Shown: positions 8,603 to 17,334, counted from the stretch's first letter. The stretch is DNA of 64,000 bases from Massilia mucilaginosa (GCF_011682145.1 NZ_WHJH01000030.1:16518-80517), one strand, 5' to 3'. Notes: generated by a model not told the origin, from the letters alone. A program made the numbers and translations.

Positions 8603-9678
8603 ACCGCATCAAGGTATTGATCGTCGACGATTCGGCGGTGGTGCGCCAGGTGGTGGCCGGAGTGCTTGGCGCCGACCCGCGCATCGAGGTCATGGGCGCG
8701 GCGGCCGACCCGATACTGGCGATCGAGTACATGCGCCGCCAGTGGCCGGACGTGATCGTGCTGGACCTGGAAATGCCGAAGATGGATGGCCTGACCTTTC
8801 TGCGCAAGATCATGACCGAGCGGCCCACGCCGGTGATCATCTGCTCGACCCTGACCGAGGCCGGGGCGCGCGTGACCATCGACGCGCTGGCCGCCGGCGC
8901 GGTGGCGATCATCCAGAAGCCCAAGCTGGGCCTGAAGTCGTTCCTGAGCGCGGCGTCGGACGACCTGACCAGCGCGGTGCTGGGCGCGGCGCGGGTCAAT
9001 GTGGCGGCGCTGGCCGGACGCCGTCCGCCGGCGCCGGCCGCGCCCTTGCAGCCGGCGGCCAAGCTCAATGCCGATGCGGTGATCGCGCCGGGCGCTTCCG
9101 GCACCTTGATCCAGACCACCGAACGGGTGGTGGCGATCGGCACCTCGACCGGCGGCACCCAGGCGCTCGAAGTGGTGCTGGCGGCGCTGCCGCGCACCGC
9201 GCCCGGCATCGTGGTGGTCCAGCACATGCCCGAAAAATTCACGGCGGCCTTCGCCGAGCGCTTGAACAGCGTGTGCCGCATCACGGTGGTGGAAGCGGCG
9301 CACAATATGCGCGTGCTGCCGGGGCAGGCCCTGATCGCGCCCGGCGGCAAGCACATGCTGATGCGGCGCAGCGGCGCGCAATACGTGGTCGATGTGGTCG
9401 ATGGCCCGCTGGTGAACCGTCACCGGCCGTCGGTCGATGTGCTGTTTCGCTCGGTGGCCAAGTGCGCCGGGCCGAATGCGACCGGGATCATCATGACCGG
9501 CATGGGCGACGATGGCGCCGCCGGCCTGTTCGAGATGCGCAGCGCCGGCGCGCGCACCATCGCCCAGGACGAGGCGAGCTGCGTGGTGTACGGCATGCCC
9601 AAGGAGGCGGTCAAGCGCGGCGGCGTGCAGCACACGGTGGCGCTGGACGCGATCGCGCGCTCGATCACGGCGGTTTAG
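8599..9678 (+). CDS. cheB: Chemotaxis response regulator/protein-glutamate methylesterase CheB
   Basis: A 359-residue protein. The N-terminal receiver has [10 protein letters not shown] and the phospho-Asp in [12 protein letters not shown] linker (about 120-165) leads to the methylesterase domain with its catalytic triad: Ser in [12 protein letters not shown], His in VVQHMPEKF and Asp in MTGMGDDGA. Phosphorylation by CheA would relieve inhibition and let it remove methyl groups from receptors. The ATG overlaps the cheD stop. It is the last gene of the operon and converges on the M56 peptidase gene with a single base between stops, with no terminator-like hairpin there. The open frame reaches back to 8188, but that part lies inside cheD. 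Confidence 0.95.
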   Translation: MNRIKVLIVDDSAVVRQVVAGVLGADPRIEVMGAAADPILAIEYMRRQWPDVIVLDLEMPKMDGLTFLRKIMTERPTPVIICSTLTEAGARVTIDALAAGAVAIIQKPKLGLKSFLSAASDDLTSAVLGAARVNVAALAGRRPPAPAAPLQPAAKLNADAVIAPGASGTLIQTTERVVAIGTSTGGTQALEVVLAALPRTAPGIVVVQHMPEKFTAAFAERLNSVCRITVVEAAHNMRVLPGQALIAPGGKHMLMRRSGAQYVVDVVDGPLVNRHRPSVDVLFRSVAKCAGPNATGIIMTGMGDDGAAGLFEMRSAGARTIAQDEASCVVYGMPKEAVKRGGVQHTVALDAIARSITAV

Positions 9679-9679
9679 G

Positions 9680-10945
9680 CTACTTGAGGCTCCACACGTA
9701 TTGCATGTCCATCCAGGATGGCACCGGCTTGCCCTTGTGCGTGCCGGCGCTGAACTGGCATTTCATGATGCCCTCGCGCGCGGCTTCGTCGAGCAGCGCA
9801 TGGCCGCTCGATTGCTTCACGCGCGAGGCGGTCACGCGGCCGTCGGTGCCGACCTTGAACGAGAGCGTGACCGTGCCAGTATGTTCAGCCAGGAGCGACG
9901 CCTGCGGCCATCGCGGCTTGGCGCAGCTGGAAAAATCGGCCACCGGCTTGACACTTGCCAGCACCGGTTGGAGGCTGGCGCGCTCGGTGCTGGCATGCGC
10001 GTACAGGCTGAAACAGGCGGCGGCCAGTCCCAGCGCGGGCAGGGCGGCTTTCCAGTCGAGCGCCTGGCGGTGCGGCTTGACCAGGCGCCGCACGCGCGCC
10101 ACCAGGTCGCCGCCGCTGGCCGCCACGGCCAGGTGGTGTCCCGAGAACTGCAGGCGTTCGAGTTCCGACAGGGCGCGCGCCAGGCGGCGCGGTTCGCCCA
10201 GGTGGCGCGCCGCCAGGTCGTCGGCGATCTGTTCGCGTTCGACCCGGATGCGGCCCGAAATCCACCACACCGCCGGGTGATAGAACAGCACGATCTCGGC
10301 CGCGTTCTGGCCCAGGTTGACCAGGTAGTCGAAGCGCCTGACGTGCGCCATTTCGTGCGCCAGCAGCGCTTCGAGCAGGTCGGCCGGCATGCCGCTCATG
10401 AGCGAGGCGGGCATGAGCACCAGCGGACGGAGCGAGCCGATGGTCAGCGGGCTGTCCAGGTTCCCGAGCACGCGCACGCGCACCGTGCGCGTGACGCCAA
10501 AGGACGCGGCCATGCGCCCCGCGCGCGCCTGCCATTCGGGGCCCGCCAGCGGGGCGCCGGTGGCGTGCCGGATCCATGCCAGCCCGGCCGCCATGCGCAG
10601 CGCCAGCAGCGCGGCGCACACCGACCAGAAACCGACGATCCACAGCAGCTGATCCTGCAGCCATGCGGCCAGGCCGGCGTCGCCGCCGCGCGCGGCAGCA
10701 CTCATCCGATCGCTGAAACGCATGCTTGCCACGCCGGCGCCGCCGTCCTGCAGGCGCAGCGTCAGTTCGGCGGCGGGCCACAGCACGCAGGCCAGCAGCG
10801 CCGCGCAGGCGAGGTTGTAGCGGTATTCGGGCCGGCTGTTGCGCATCAGGGCCAGCAGGATGGCGCAGGTAGAGCCGATCAGCAAGCCTTGCCAGGTGAA
10901 GTGAAGCAGGGTCCAGCCGATGCTGTCGATCAGGGACGCCGTCAT
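9680..10945 (-). CDS. BlaR1-like M56 zinc metallopeptidase with C-terminal TonB-like domain
   Basis: A 421-residue membrane protein of the BlaR1/MecR1 peptidase family. N-terminal membrane helices are followed by the zinc motif HEMAH at residues 197-201 and the downstream EREQIADDLA, which supplies the third ligand. BlaR1 would have a penicillin-binding sensor domain at the C-terminus; this protein instead has a TonB_C-like module (VTLSFKVGTDGRVTASRV, SSGHALLDEAA). That module closely resembles the separate protein at 21143-21496. Its ATG overlaps the blaI stop by 4 bases. Inference: it cleaves the BlaI-type repressor in response to an envelope signal, not a beta-lactam. Confidence 0.88.
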   Translation of the reverse strand: MTASLIDSIGWTLLHFTWQGLLIGSTCAILLALMRNSRPEYRYNLACAALLACVLWPAAELTLRLQDGGAGVASMRFSDRMSAAARGGDAGLAAWLQDQLLWIVGFWSVCAALLALRMAAGLAWIRHATGAPLAGPEWQARAGRMAASFGVTRTVRVRVLGNLDSPLTIGSLRPLVLMPASLMSGMPADLLEALLAHEMAHVRRFDYLVNLGQNAAEIVLFYHPAVWWISGRIRVEREQIADDLAARHLGEPRRLARALSELERLQFSGHHLAVAASGGDLVARVRRLVKPHRQALDWKAALPALGLAAACFSLYAHASTERASLQPVLASVKPVADFSSCAKPRWPQASLLAEHTGTVTLSFKVGTDGRVTASRVKQSSGHALLDEAAREGIMKCQFSAGTHKGKPVPSWMDMQYVWSLK

Positions 10946-11325
10946 TTGTCTTCTTCCTTGAGCATGTTTTCGATCTCTTCGCGCTCTTTCTTGCTGATGC
11001 CGCTGCGCAGGGCGGCCATGACCAATGCCTTGGCCGAGCCGGAAAAGGCTTTCTGGATCAGGTCCTTGAGCAGGTTGGTCTGCAGCGAATCCTGCGCCTG
11101 CGCCGGCGCGTACACGTGCGAGCGCTCGCTTTCGTCGCGGATCAGCAGGCCCTTGGTGTGCATGATCTGCATCAGGCGCAGCACCGTTGCGTAAGTCACG
11201 TCGGGCCGTTCCTTGAGGATGGCCTGGTGCACCTGCTTGGCGGTGGCCGCGCCGAGTGGCCACAGGGTTTGCAGAAGATCGAGTTCGGCCGCTGTCGGCT
11301 TGGGCGGGGCGGGAAGTGTCGGCAT
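10942..11325 (-). CDS. blaI: BlaI/MecI-family transcriptional repressor
   Basis: A repressor of 127 residues with a winged helix (LLQTLWPLGAATAKQVHQA and YATVLRLMQIMHTKGLL) and a C-terminal dimerisation region (ALVMAALRSG, EREEIENMLKEE). Members bind short inverted repeats and are inactivated by proteolysis through the paired M56 peptidase, encoded next with a 4-base overlap. A 16-bp palindrome in its promoter recurs at three other promoters of this window, so it probably represses itself and at least three more transcription units. No beta-lactamase gene is present. Confidence 0.93.
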   Translation of the reverse strand: MPTLPAPPKPTAAELDLLQTLWPLGAATAKQVHQAILKERPDVTYATVLRLMQIMHTKGLLIRDESERSHVYAPAQAQDSLQTNLLKDLIQKAFSGSAKALVMAALRSGISKKEREEIENMLKEEDK

Positions 11326-11354
11326 GGCGCGGTACTGGTTGAATGACAGGCCTC

Positions 11355-11383
11355 AGGTTAGCGCATCTAGACTTTCGTGTCTA
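11355..11383 (-). promoter_or_regulatory. blaI promoter with BlaI-type operator
   Basis: TAGACTTTCGTGTCTA at 11368-11383 is a 16-bp inverted repeat (TAGACW-N4-TGTCTA) with one mismatch. On the minus strand its TAGACA half (11378-11383) sits where a -35 box would be, 17 bases from TAACCT (11355-11360), a weak -10. The same arrangement, TAGACA-N17-TAnnCT, recurs at 21551-21579 and 21617-21645. A repressor bound here would cover the -35 region and block blaI transcription (autoregulation). Confidence 0.7.
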
Positions 11384-11443
11384 ACGAAAAATCCGGCCGT
11401 CCCGGAAAATGCCGCTTGTCCTTCGCCTCCCGCGATCCCGTCC

Positions 11444-11459
11444 TAGACAGCATTGTCTA
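11444..11459. promoter_or_regulatory. BlaI-type operator upstream of small membrane protein gene
   Basis: TAGACAGCATTGTCTA is a perfect 16-bp inverted repeat. TATAGT at 11458-11463 overlaps its right edge and could be the -10 box of the plus-strand gene at 11548, although no good -35 is visible. It lies 61 bases from the blaI operator, so one repressor could control both divergent units. Confidence 0.7.
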
Positions 11460-11547
11460 TAGTGTGGGCGAGATTTGCTTTGCCAGCGGCAGGGATGGGA
11501 AGTACCATGCCTGTGCAGTCCATGCAAACCACACGAAAAGGGATCGA

Positions 11548-11850
11548 ATGAAGAGCGCTCATTTTGCGTTGGCGAGCATTGGCGTTGCCTTGCTGGCTTA
11601 CGCGCTGGCGATTCTCGTCACGCGCGGGACGTTGTCGGGATGGACCGGCGGCTGCGGCGACTTCGGCATGCGCTGCGTGGGGCAGGGCGTCATCGTGCTC
11701 GGTATGGGATGCCTGGCCGGCGTGGTGCTGGCCGCGCTGGCGCTCGCACCGGCCGCTACGCGCGGCTGGCTTGGCTGGATGGCGCTGCTGATGAATGGCT
11801 TGCCGCTGGCCGCGATCGGCGTGGCGGCGCTGCTGATCGCGCTGCGCTAA
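11548..11850 (+). CDS. Small membrane protein of unknown function under a BlaI-type operator
   Basis: A 100-residue protein with about three hydrophobic segments (near 5-25, 45-68 and 75-98) and a short loop containing GGCGDFGMRC. I do not recognise a family. The open frame extends upstream to 11377, but that part runs through the operator, so the ATG at 11548 is preferred. The gene points away from blaI, and the perfect TAGACA-N4-TGTCTA palindrome sits about 90 bases before its start. It is therefore a likely member of the BlaI regulon. Twenty bases after its stop the IS remnant begins. Confidence 0.6.
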   Translation: MKSAHFALASIGVALLAYALAILVTRGTLSGWTGGCGDFGMRCVGQGVIVLGMGCLAGVVLAALALAPAATRGWLGWMALLMNGLPLAAIGVAALLIALR

Positions 11851-11870
11851 ACGGCGCAGCGTCCCGCTGA

Positions 11871-12114
11871 TACTACAGTTGTAAGTTTTCACCTCGGCGC
11901 TTGTAGTGGCAGGCTATGGCCACGGCCTGGTGCCGCCGTCGCCAGAGAGAGCACCCAATGACGGCGATCAGACCGGGGACGTACCTCCATGCGCAATATG
12001 CCGGTGCCAGCCGTGCCAGCTGCGCACTTCATACTGGTCCAGCCCGACTTCACCCTTGGCCGCCTCGAAGCATTCCTCCACTGTCCAGCGCATGCCCGCT
12101 AGCCGCACCATCTC
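11871..12114 (-). mobile_element. IS701-type transposase remnant, left copy
   Basis: This stretch is a nearly identical inverted copy of about 20883-21126. Read on the minus strand it encodes the end of an IS701-like transposase ([30 protein letters not shown]). It then jumps directly to the very end (RRQAVA..CHYRRRG), so roughly 70 residues are missing. The terminus TACTACAGTTGTAAG faces the BlaI locus; the other edge runs into the sugar kinase gene. It cannot encode a working transposase. It forms the left border of the sugar island. Confidence 0.75.
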
Positions 12115-13052
12115 TCGCGCAAGAAGGCCGCCACCTCCGCCGCCGCCGGCGGATTGCAGCCTTCACGCGTAGCGTTCAGGCTGGCGGCAGCGACAGCGTA
12201 GCGGCCCGCCCGTTCCAGCGCCGGCCCCGCGACGCTGTCCAGCGCCTCGGCCGACAGCAGGCCCTGATTGCCCAGGCTGGCGACCAGGCCGGCCAGAAAG
12301 CAATCGCCGCAACCGACCGTATCGACCACGGCCAGGCCTGGTGGTGTCGCGATGCTGGCCGACGCCGTTCGCGTCAGCAGTACCGCGCCTTGCGCCCCCA
12401 AGGTCAGCGCAATCAGGCGCACCGGCAAGGTGTCGAACAGGGCGCTTGCCAAGGCCAGCGGGTCGCGCCCGCCGAAGCCCAGGTGCACCAGGTCTTCCTC
12501 GCTCACCTTGATCAGGTCGGCGTGCCGCAGCACCGCCCGCACGCCGGCTGCGTAGCGCGGCAGGTCGGCGCAGGCCAACGGCCGCATGTTGGCATCGATC
12601 GAAATCAGGGCGCCCGTGTCGCGCGCCGCGAGGATCAGCGTCAGGGTGGTGTCGAGGTCGTCCGGCACCAGGGTCAGGCCACCGGTATGGAACAGGCGCG
12701 CGCCCTGCGGCAGCGCCGCGCAGGCCTGCCGCGGCGTGATGTCGCGGTCGGCCACCCCCTGGCGGTGGAACGCATAGCTCGGCGTCTTGTCGGCATCGAG
12801 GGTGACGATGGCCAGCGACGTGGGGCATGCGCTGCGCTGCCTGCTGCCCAGGGTCACGCCGGCCCGCTCCAGGAGATCGGCGAAACCTTGCCCGAAAGCG
12901 TCCTGCGACAGCGGATTGAGATAGGTCAGCGCCAGCGACTGGCGCGCTGCGGCCAAGGTGAAATTGCAGACCGAACCGCCGAGCGCGGCCGCGAACCTGC
13001 CGTCGGGCATTTGTATCATGTCCACCAAGGCTTCGCCGAAGGTCACGATCAT
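12099..13052 (-). CDS. PfkB-family carbohydrate kinase (fructokinase-like), C-terminus altered by IS remnant
   Basis: A PfkB-type sugar kinase of 317 residues. The N-terminal FGEALVDMI, the fructokinase-like [15 protein letters not shown], and the C-terminal ATP/anion-hole motif [12 protein letters not shown] are all present, so the active site looks complete. The last residues RWCG and the TAG stop lie within sequence shared with the IS remnant, so the original C-terminal end seems to have been replaced. The ATG overlaps the stop of the fucU-like gene (ATGA); the open frame beyond it lies inside that gene. The context of Frc-type transport and FucU suggests phosphorylation of imported fructose or a related hexose or pentose. 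Confidence 0.85.
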   Translation of the reverse strand: MIVTFGEALVDMIQMPDGRFAAALGGSVCNFTLAAARQSLALTYLNPLSQDAFGQGFADLLERAGVTLGSRQRSACPTSLAIVTLDADKTPSYAFHRQGVADRDITPRQACAALPQGARLFHTGGLTLVPDDLDTTLTLILAARDTGALISIDANMRPLACADLPRYAAGVRAVLRHADLIKVSEEDLVHLGFGGRDPLALASALFDTLPVRLIALTLGAQGAVLLTRTASASIATPPGLAVVDTVGCGDCFLAGLVASLGNQGLLSAEALDSVAGPALERAGRYAVAAASLNATREGCNPPAAAEVAAFLRERWCG

Positions 13053-13510
13053 GGCTGCTCCTGATGGGGGGAGGCGGCGATCACGCCTTTGCTGAACAGA
13101 AAATTGGCGTAAGGCTGCATTTCCCCCGTCTGCACGATGGCGTAGGCCCGTTTCACCAGTTCGTAGAAGGCAAAGCGTTCGACCGCTTCGCACTGCCCCG
13201 GCCCGGCCTGGGCCGCGCTGGCGCACAGGGCGATGACGTCTTGCTGCAAGGGTGAGCGATAGTGCGGCGGCCGCTCCCCGACTGCCATGAAGGCGACCGG
13301 CTGGCCGGGCAGGTCGAGCGGGAACACCGACAGCACGGCGGCGCAGGCGCGCTCCAGGCCGACGCCGGGCAGGCGCACCACGGGCTTGCCCCGGCCCAGG
13401 GTGGTGGCGGTGAAGTTGGCGTCGACCACGGCCACGGTGTCGCCATGGCCCATCTCGGCCAGCACCTTCAGCAGGTCGGGGCTCAGGAGCGGATCGATAT
13501 TCTTAAGCAT
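13049..13510 (-). CDS. FucU/RbsD-family sugar mutarotase
   Basis: A 153-residue protein starting MLKNIDPLLSPDLLKVLAEM and containing GHGDTVAVVDANF, the signature of the FucU/RbsD fold. It ends with the family-typical RYAIVQTGE-like block (RAYAIVQTGEMQPYANFLFSKG). These enzymes interconvert anomers of fucose, ribose or related sugars before phosphorylation. The gene overlaps frcA by 8 bases and the kinase by 4, so transport, mutarotation and phosphorylation are coupled. An ATG five codons earlier (13525) is possible but lies further inside frcA. Confidence 0.85.
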   Translation of the reverse strand: MLKNIDPLLSPDLLKVLAEMGHGDTVAVVDANFTATTLGRGKPVVRLPGVGLERACAAVLSVFPLDLPGQPVAFMAVGERPPHYRSPLQQDVIALCASAAQAGPGQCEAVERFAFYELVKRAYAIVQTGEMQPYANFLFSKGVIAASPHQEQP

Positions 13511-14297
13511 GGGCCAGCTCCGCAAGCTCGCTCGGTTCCTTGGCGCCGGTCATCACCGCCACCGTGTCGGACATGCTGATCTGGCGCGGGTTGACCACCG
13601 CCACGCGCTTGCCCAGCCGCTGGATATGGATGCGGTCGGCAATCTCGAACACGTGCGGCATGTTGTGACTGATCAGGATCACCGGCAGGCCGCGCTCGCG
13701 CACCCGGCGTATCATGTCGAGCACCATATTGCCTTCCTTGACGCCGAGGGCGGCCGTCGGCTCGTCCAGGATCACCACGTGACGCGCGAAGGCGGTGCTG
13801 CGCGCCACCGCCACCCCTTGGCGCTGGCCGCCCGACAGGGTGCCGACGGGCTGGTTCATGGAGCGGATGCCGATCTTCAGGTCCTGCATGTGCGCGGCCG
13901 CTTCGGCCAGCATGCGTTTCTTGTCGATCAGGCGCAGGTATTTGCCGAGCAGGCCGGGACGCAGCAGCTCGCGCCCGAGGAACAGGTTTTCCGCGATCGT
14001 CATCGCCGGCGCCACCGCCAGATCCTGGTACACGGTCTCGATGCCGTGGCGGCGCGCGTCGATCGGCGACTTCATGCGCAGCTGCTGGCCATCCAGGTGC
14101 AAGCTGCCTTCGTCGGGCACCAGGGCGCCCGACAACGCCTTGATCAGGGAGGATTTGCCGGCGCCGTTGTCGCCGATGATGGCCAGGATCTCGCCGGCGC
14201 GCAAGTCGAAATCGGTGCCGTCGAGGGCGGTCACGCCGCCGTAGCGCTTGACCAGGCCGCGCGCCTGGAACACGACCGGTGCAGTGGAGATGGACAT
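13503..14297 (-). CDS. frcA: Sugar ABC transporter ATP-binding protein (FrcA-like)
   Basis: A single-domain ABC ATPase of 264 residues. Walker A is GDNGAGKSS, the signature is TLSGGQRQGVAVARS, Walker B is HVVILDEPTAALG, and the switch His is in ISHNMPH. Most CUT2-class sugar ATPases are double-length, but the fructose transporter FrcA is single-domain like this one. AAGG stands before the ATG, and 2 bases separate it from frcC. It would drive import through FrcC using the FrcB binding protein. Assignment to the Frc family is by overall resemblance; the true substrate is not proven. Confidence 0.88.
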   Translation of the reverse strand: MSISTAPVVFQARGLVKRYGGVTALDGTDFDLRAGEILAIIGDNGAGKSSLIKALSGALVPDEGSLHLDGQQLRMKSPIDARRHGIETVYQDLAVAPAMTIAENLFLGRELLRPGLLGKYLRLIDKKRMLAEAAAHMQDLKIGIRSMNQPVGTLSGGQRQGVAVARSTAFARHVVILDEPTAALGVKEGNMVLDMIRRVRERGLPVILISHNMPHVFEIADRIHIQRLGKRVAVVNPRQISMSDTVAVMTGAKEPSELAELAHA

Positions 14298-14299
14298 GG

Positions 14300-15259
14300 T
14301 CAGCCTTTCTTATGCGTCAATTGGTCGGTGGCCACGGCCAGGATCACCAGGATGCCGGTCACCAGGATCTGGTAGACCGAGGGCACGCCCATCAGGGTCA
14401 AGCCGTTGCGGAACACGCCCACGATCAGCACGCCGACGAAGGTGCCGATGATGGAGCCGCGTCCGCCGAACAGGCTGGTGCCGCCCAGCACCACGGCGGT
14501 AATACTGTCGAGGTTATCGGTCTGGCCGCCCTGCGGGTCGCCCACGCCCATGCGCGCCACCGACAGCAGCGCGGCGATGCCGTAGAACAGGCCCGCCACC
14601 ATGTACACCCCCAGCAGCACGCGGCCGGTGGCGATGCCGGTCAGGCGCGCCGCCTCGGGATTGTTGCCGACGGCGTAAAGGTGGCGTCCCGGCGCGGTCT
14701 CGCGCAGGAACAGCCAGGTCAGCACATACAGCGCGAGCATCAGCACGGTGCCGTAGGTGACCACGGTGCCGCCGAGGTGGAAGGTATTGCCGAAGAACGT
14801 CATCGCATCCGGGATGCCGGTGACGGTTTGGGATTGCGAGTAAATCTGGGTGACGGCGAACGCGATGTTCATCGTTCCCAGGGTCACGATGAAGGGCGGC
14901 AGCTTGATCGAGGTGACCAGGGCGCCGTTGACGAAGCCGATCAGCACGCACACCAGCATGCCGCACAGGATCGCGAGCGAGGGCGGCAGGCCGTAATCGA
15001 CCGCGAACTTGGTCGTGACCACGGAGCCGAGCGCCATGGCCATGCCGCAGGACAGGTCGATCCCGGCGGTCAGGATGATCAGGGTCTGGCCGATGGCGAT
15101 CACGCCCAGCACCATCACCTGCTGCAGGATCAACGAAAAATTCTGGCCGCTCAGGAAGCGGTCGCTCTGGGTGCTGAAGAAAACGATGGCGGCGAGCAGG
15201 GCCATGACGGGGCCGAGCACCGTCATGGCCGGCAGCGCCTGTTTGATACGGGAGGTCAT
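14300..15259 (-). CDS. frcC: Sugar ABC transporter permease (FrcC-like)
   Basis: A permease of 319 residues of the BPD_transp_2 (RbsC/FrcC) type with about eight to ten membrane helices. Recognisable parts are AIGQTLIILTAGIDLSCG near the N-terminus and the cytoplasmic EAA-like loop YAVGNNPEAARLTGI. LGGTSLFGGRGSIIGTFVG near the C-terminus is also characteristic. TAGGAA lies 5 bases before the ATG at 15259. The open frame continues to 15334 but without a better site. It lies between frcB (82 bases upstream, with a hairpin in the gap) and frcA. Confidence 0.9.
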   Translation of the reverse strand: MTSRIKQALPAMTVLGPVMALLAAIVFFSTQSDRFLSGQNFSLILQQVMVLGVIAIGQTLIILTAGIDLSCGMAMALGSVVTTKFAVDYGLPPSLAILCGMLVCVLIGFVNGALVTSIKLPPFIVTLGTMNIAFAVTQIYSQSQTVTGIPDAMTFFGNTFHLGGTVVTYGTVLMLALYVLTWLFLRETAPGRHLYAVGNNPEAARLTGIATGRVLLGVYMVAGLFYGIAALLSVARMGVGDPQGGQTDNLDSITAVVLGGTSLFGGRGSIIGTFVGVLIVGVFRNGLTLMGVPSVYQILVTGILVILAVATDQLTHKKG

Positions 15260-15319
15260 AAGCGTTCCTAGGTAGGCGAGCAGCGTGCCCGCGCAGTCTG
15301 TACGGGCCGGGCAGGGGAA

Positions 15320-15336
15320 GGGTGGCGGTGCCACCC
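15320..15336 (-). promoter_or_regulatory. Intercistronic hairpin between frcB and frcC
   Basis: GGGTGGC (15320-15326) and GCCACCC (15330-15336) form a perfect 7-bp stem with a 3-base loop, 5 bases after the frcB stop and without a T tract. In sugar ABC operons such hairpins often protect the binding-protein mRNA and lower expression of the membrane parts. That role here is inference. Confidence 0.5.
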
Positions 15337-15341
15337 CTGGA

Positions 15342-16346
15342 TTATTTTCCCCAGCAGGAAGTCAGGCCGAAGGCGCTATCCTTGCTGTCCTGGGCTGCCA
15401 TTTTCTTGTCGCTGATCAGGGTGACCCCGGTATCGACATAACCGCTGATTTTCTTGCCGGTGTTGGCATAGTCGACTCCGGCCGCGACCGCCAGTTCGGC
15501 CATCTTCAGGGGATACTGTTGCGCGGTCGCGGCGATGATGCCGGCCTTGACGTCGCGCACCCCGGTGCAGCCGCCGTCCACCGAGACGATCATCACGTCC
15601 TTTTCCCGGCCGAGCGCCTTGAGCGCCTTGTACGCGCCGGCCGCGGCCGGTTCGTTGATGGTGTAGACGAGGTTGATGCCTGGGTTCTTCTGCAGGCAGT
15701 TTTCCATCGCGGTCTGGCCCTTGCCCTGGTCGCCGTAGCTGTCGGCCATGCACACGACGTTGGCAGGCTTGGCCAGTTGCACCGTTTTAGCGCTGATTCC
15801 AGGTGCGCCGAAACCGGCCAGGAAGCCGTTGTGGCGGGCGATGCCGACCGGATGGCCGGGGAACAGGTCGAGCGTGGCGATGCTGGCCTGCTTGCCGTTG
15901 AAGGCGGCCTTGGCGTATTGGCCGATCAGCAGCCCCGCCTTGTAGTTATCGGTGGCGAACAAGGCATCGGTCGCGTCCTGCGGGTCGGCCGGGCTGTCGA
16001 GCGCGATCACCAGCACGCCTTGGGCGCGCGCTTTCTTGATTGCCGGCACGATCGCCTTCGAATCGTTGGGAGCGATTAAAATCGCCTTGGCGCCGGCCAG
16101 CACCATGTTTTCGATGGCCGTCACCTGGCCCGCGTTATCGCCATCCGACTTGCCGGCCGCCGTCAGCAGCTTGGCGCCCTTGGCGCTGGCGGTGCGTTGC
16201 GCGCCTTCCTTCATCTTGACGAAGAAGGGGTTGGTCTCGGTCTTGGTGATCAGGCCGACGATGGGTTGGGCGGCGGCGGCCGTGGCGAACGTGCTGGCGG
16301 CGGTGGACGCGATCACGGCCAGCGCGATGCGGTGAGTTGGTTGCAT
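15342..16346 (-). CDS. frcB: Periplasmic sugar-binding protein (FrcB-like)
   Basis: A 334-residue protein with a cleavable signal peptide (ending near ATAAAAQ) and the Peripla_BP_4 fold. GLITKTETNPFFVKMKEGA, ILIAPNDSKAIVPAI, ATDNYKAG, TINEPAAAGAYKAL and SVDGGCTGV closely match what I recall of the rhizobial fructose-binding protein FrcB. AGGAG sits 6 bases before the ATG; the longer frame to 16397 would add a non-signal extension running into the promoter. It is the first gene of frcB-frcC-frcA-fucU-kinase. The promoter at 16397-16440 carries an operator shared with lamB. Confidence 0.9.
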   Translation of the reverse strand: MQPTHRIALAVIASTAASTFATAAAAQPIVGLITKTETNPFFVKMKEGAQRTASAKGAKLLTAAGKSDGDNAGQVTAIENMVLAGAKAILIAPNDSKAIVPAIKKARAQGVLVIALDSPADPQDATDALFATDNYKAGLLIGQYAKAAFNGKQASIATLDLFPGHPVGIARHNGFLAGFGAPGISAKTVQLAKPANVVCMADSYGDQGKGQTAMENCLQKNPGINLVYTINEPAAAGAYKALKALGREKDVMIVSVDGGCTGVRDVKAGIIAATAQQYPLKMAELAVAAGVDYANTGKKISGYVDTGVTLISDKKMAAQDSKDSAFGLTSCWGK

Positions 16347-16396
16347 GCTGTCTCCTGAAATTTTTATATGAAGGGCCGGTGAGCGGCGCCACGACA

Positions 16397-16440
16397 AATA
16401 TAGTATGAGATAATTAATAAATCAAGCTGTTTTATTTAAT
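16397..16440 (-). promoter_or_regulatory. frcB promoter and probable ROK-regulator operator
   Basis: On the minus strand TTGATT (16420-16425) and TATATT (16397-16402) are 17 bases apart, a good sigma70 promoter. Overlapping and just upstream is an AT-rich element, ATTAAATAAAACAG followed by TTGATTTA. It recurs almost unchanged at the lamB promoter (20426-20454). AT-rich operators of this kind are typical of ROK/XylR/NagC regulators, and a ROK gene lies 0.9 kb away. Confidence 0.65.
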
Positions 16441-16549
16441 CGTGGCGAACTTGCCCGAAGCGCGCTAGGATGACGGTCCAGTGAGCGCCGCGCCGGCTGC
16501 CAGCGCAAGGCTGCTTGTTCATTCACTTGTTTATCGCCAGAGGAATTCT

Positions 16550-17191
16550 TTGAGCACTCCCCCCATGCACGATGCCGCGCCCGATTCCTTGCTGGCGCTG
16601 CTGCACACCAGGCTGGCCCTCGAACCCGGGCGCCGCCTGATCCTCGGCCTGGCCGGCCCGCCCGGCGCCGGTAAATCGAGCTTGGCCCAAGCGTTGGCGC
16701 ACGCCCTGCCCGGGCGCGCAGTGGTGGTGCCGATGGACGGCTTTCACCTGGCCGGCAGCGAATTGGAGCGGCTGGGGCTGGCCGCGCGCAAGGGCGCCGC
16801 AGACACCTTCGACAGCGCCGGTTACGTGGCGCTGCTGCAGCGCCTGCGCCAGCGCCGGCCCGGGCAGGTGATCTATGCGCCCGATTACCGGCGCGACCTG
16901 CACGAAGCGGTGGCGGGGGCGATCGCGGTCGCGCCGGAGTGCGAACTGGTGATCACGGAAGGCAATTATCTATTGCTCGACCAGGGCAACTGGAGCGAGG
17001 TGCGCGCCTTGCTCGACCTGGCCTGGTACGTCGATCCCGATCCGCTGCTGCGCAGGCAGCGCCTGGAACAGCGCCATGTGCGCTTCGGCAGCAGCGTCGA
17101 GCAAGCGCGACTATGGATCGAGCAGACCGACGAGCCGAACGCGCGCCTGATTGAATCCACGCGCCGGCGCGCCGACTTGCTGCTGCGCTGA
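16550..17191 (+). CDS. frcK: FrcK-like P-loop kinase of the uridine/pantothenate kinase fold
   Basis: A 213-residue P-loop kinase. GLAGPPGAGKSSLAQ is the Walker A motif, VPMDGFHLA the substrate loop, APDYRRDLHEAVAGA a conserved segment, and VITEGNYLLL the Walker B region. The family includes FrcK of the rhizobial frcBCAK operon and is often labelled nucleoside/nucleotide kinase. The TTG at 16550 follows AGAGGAA by 5 bases and is preferred; an ATG at 16565 is also possible. It is divergent from frcB, which differs from the rhizobial order. With the PfkB kinase it gives the island two candidate sugar kinases. Confidence 0.8.
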   Translation: MSTPPMHDAAPDSLLALLHTRLALEPGRRLILGLAGPPGAGKSSLAQALAHALPGRAVVVPMDGFHLAGSELERLGLAARKGAADTFDSAGYVALLQRLRQRRPGQVIYAPDYRRDLHEAVAGAIAVAPECELVITEGNYLLLDQGNWSEVRALLDLAWYVDPDPLLRRQRLEQRHVRFGSSVEQARLWIEQTDEPNARLIESTRRRADLLLR

Positions 17192-17334
17192 GGTCGCGCG
17201 CGCGTCGCGCCGGGCGGCAGGTTGCCAATGCCGGCGCGATGGTGCAGACTCGCGGTCTGATGAGTTTTATCTATGTCTATTTAACCAATATCTCTATCAC
17301 CGAGGGCCGCTTGAACGCGCCCGGGAGCGCCTAC

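Noticed and set aside
9680..11325. Classical beta-lactam sensing BlaR1-BlaI system
   Set aside because: The peptidase has a TonB_C-like domain instead of a penicillin-binding domain, and no beta-lactamase or PBP gene is near.
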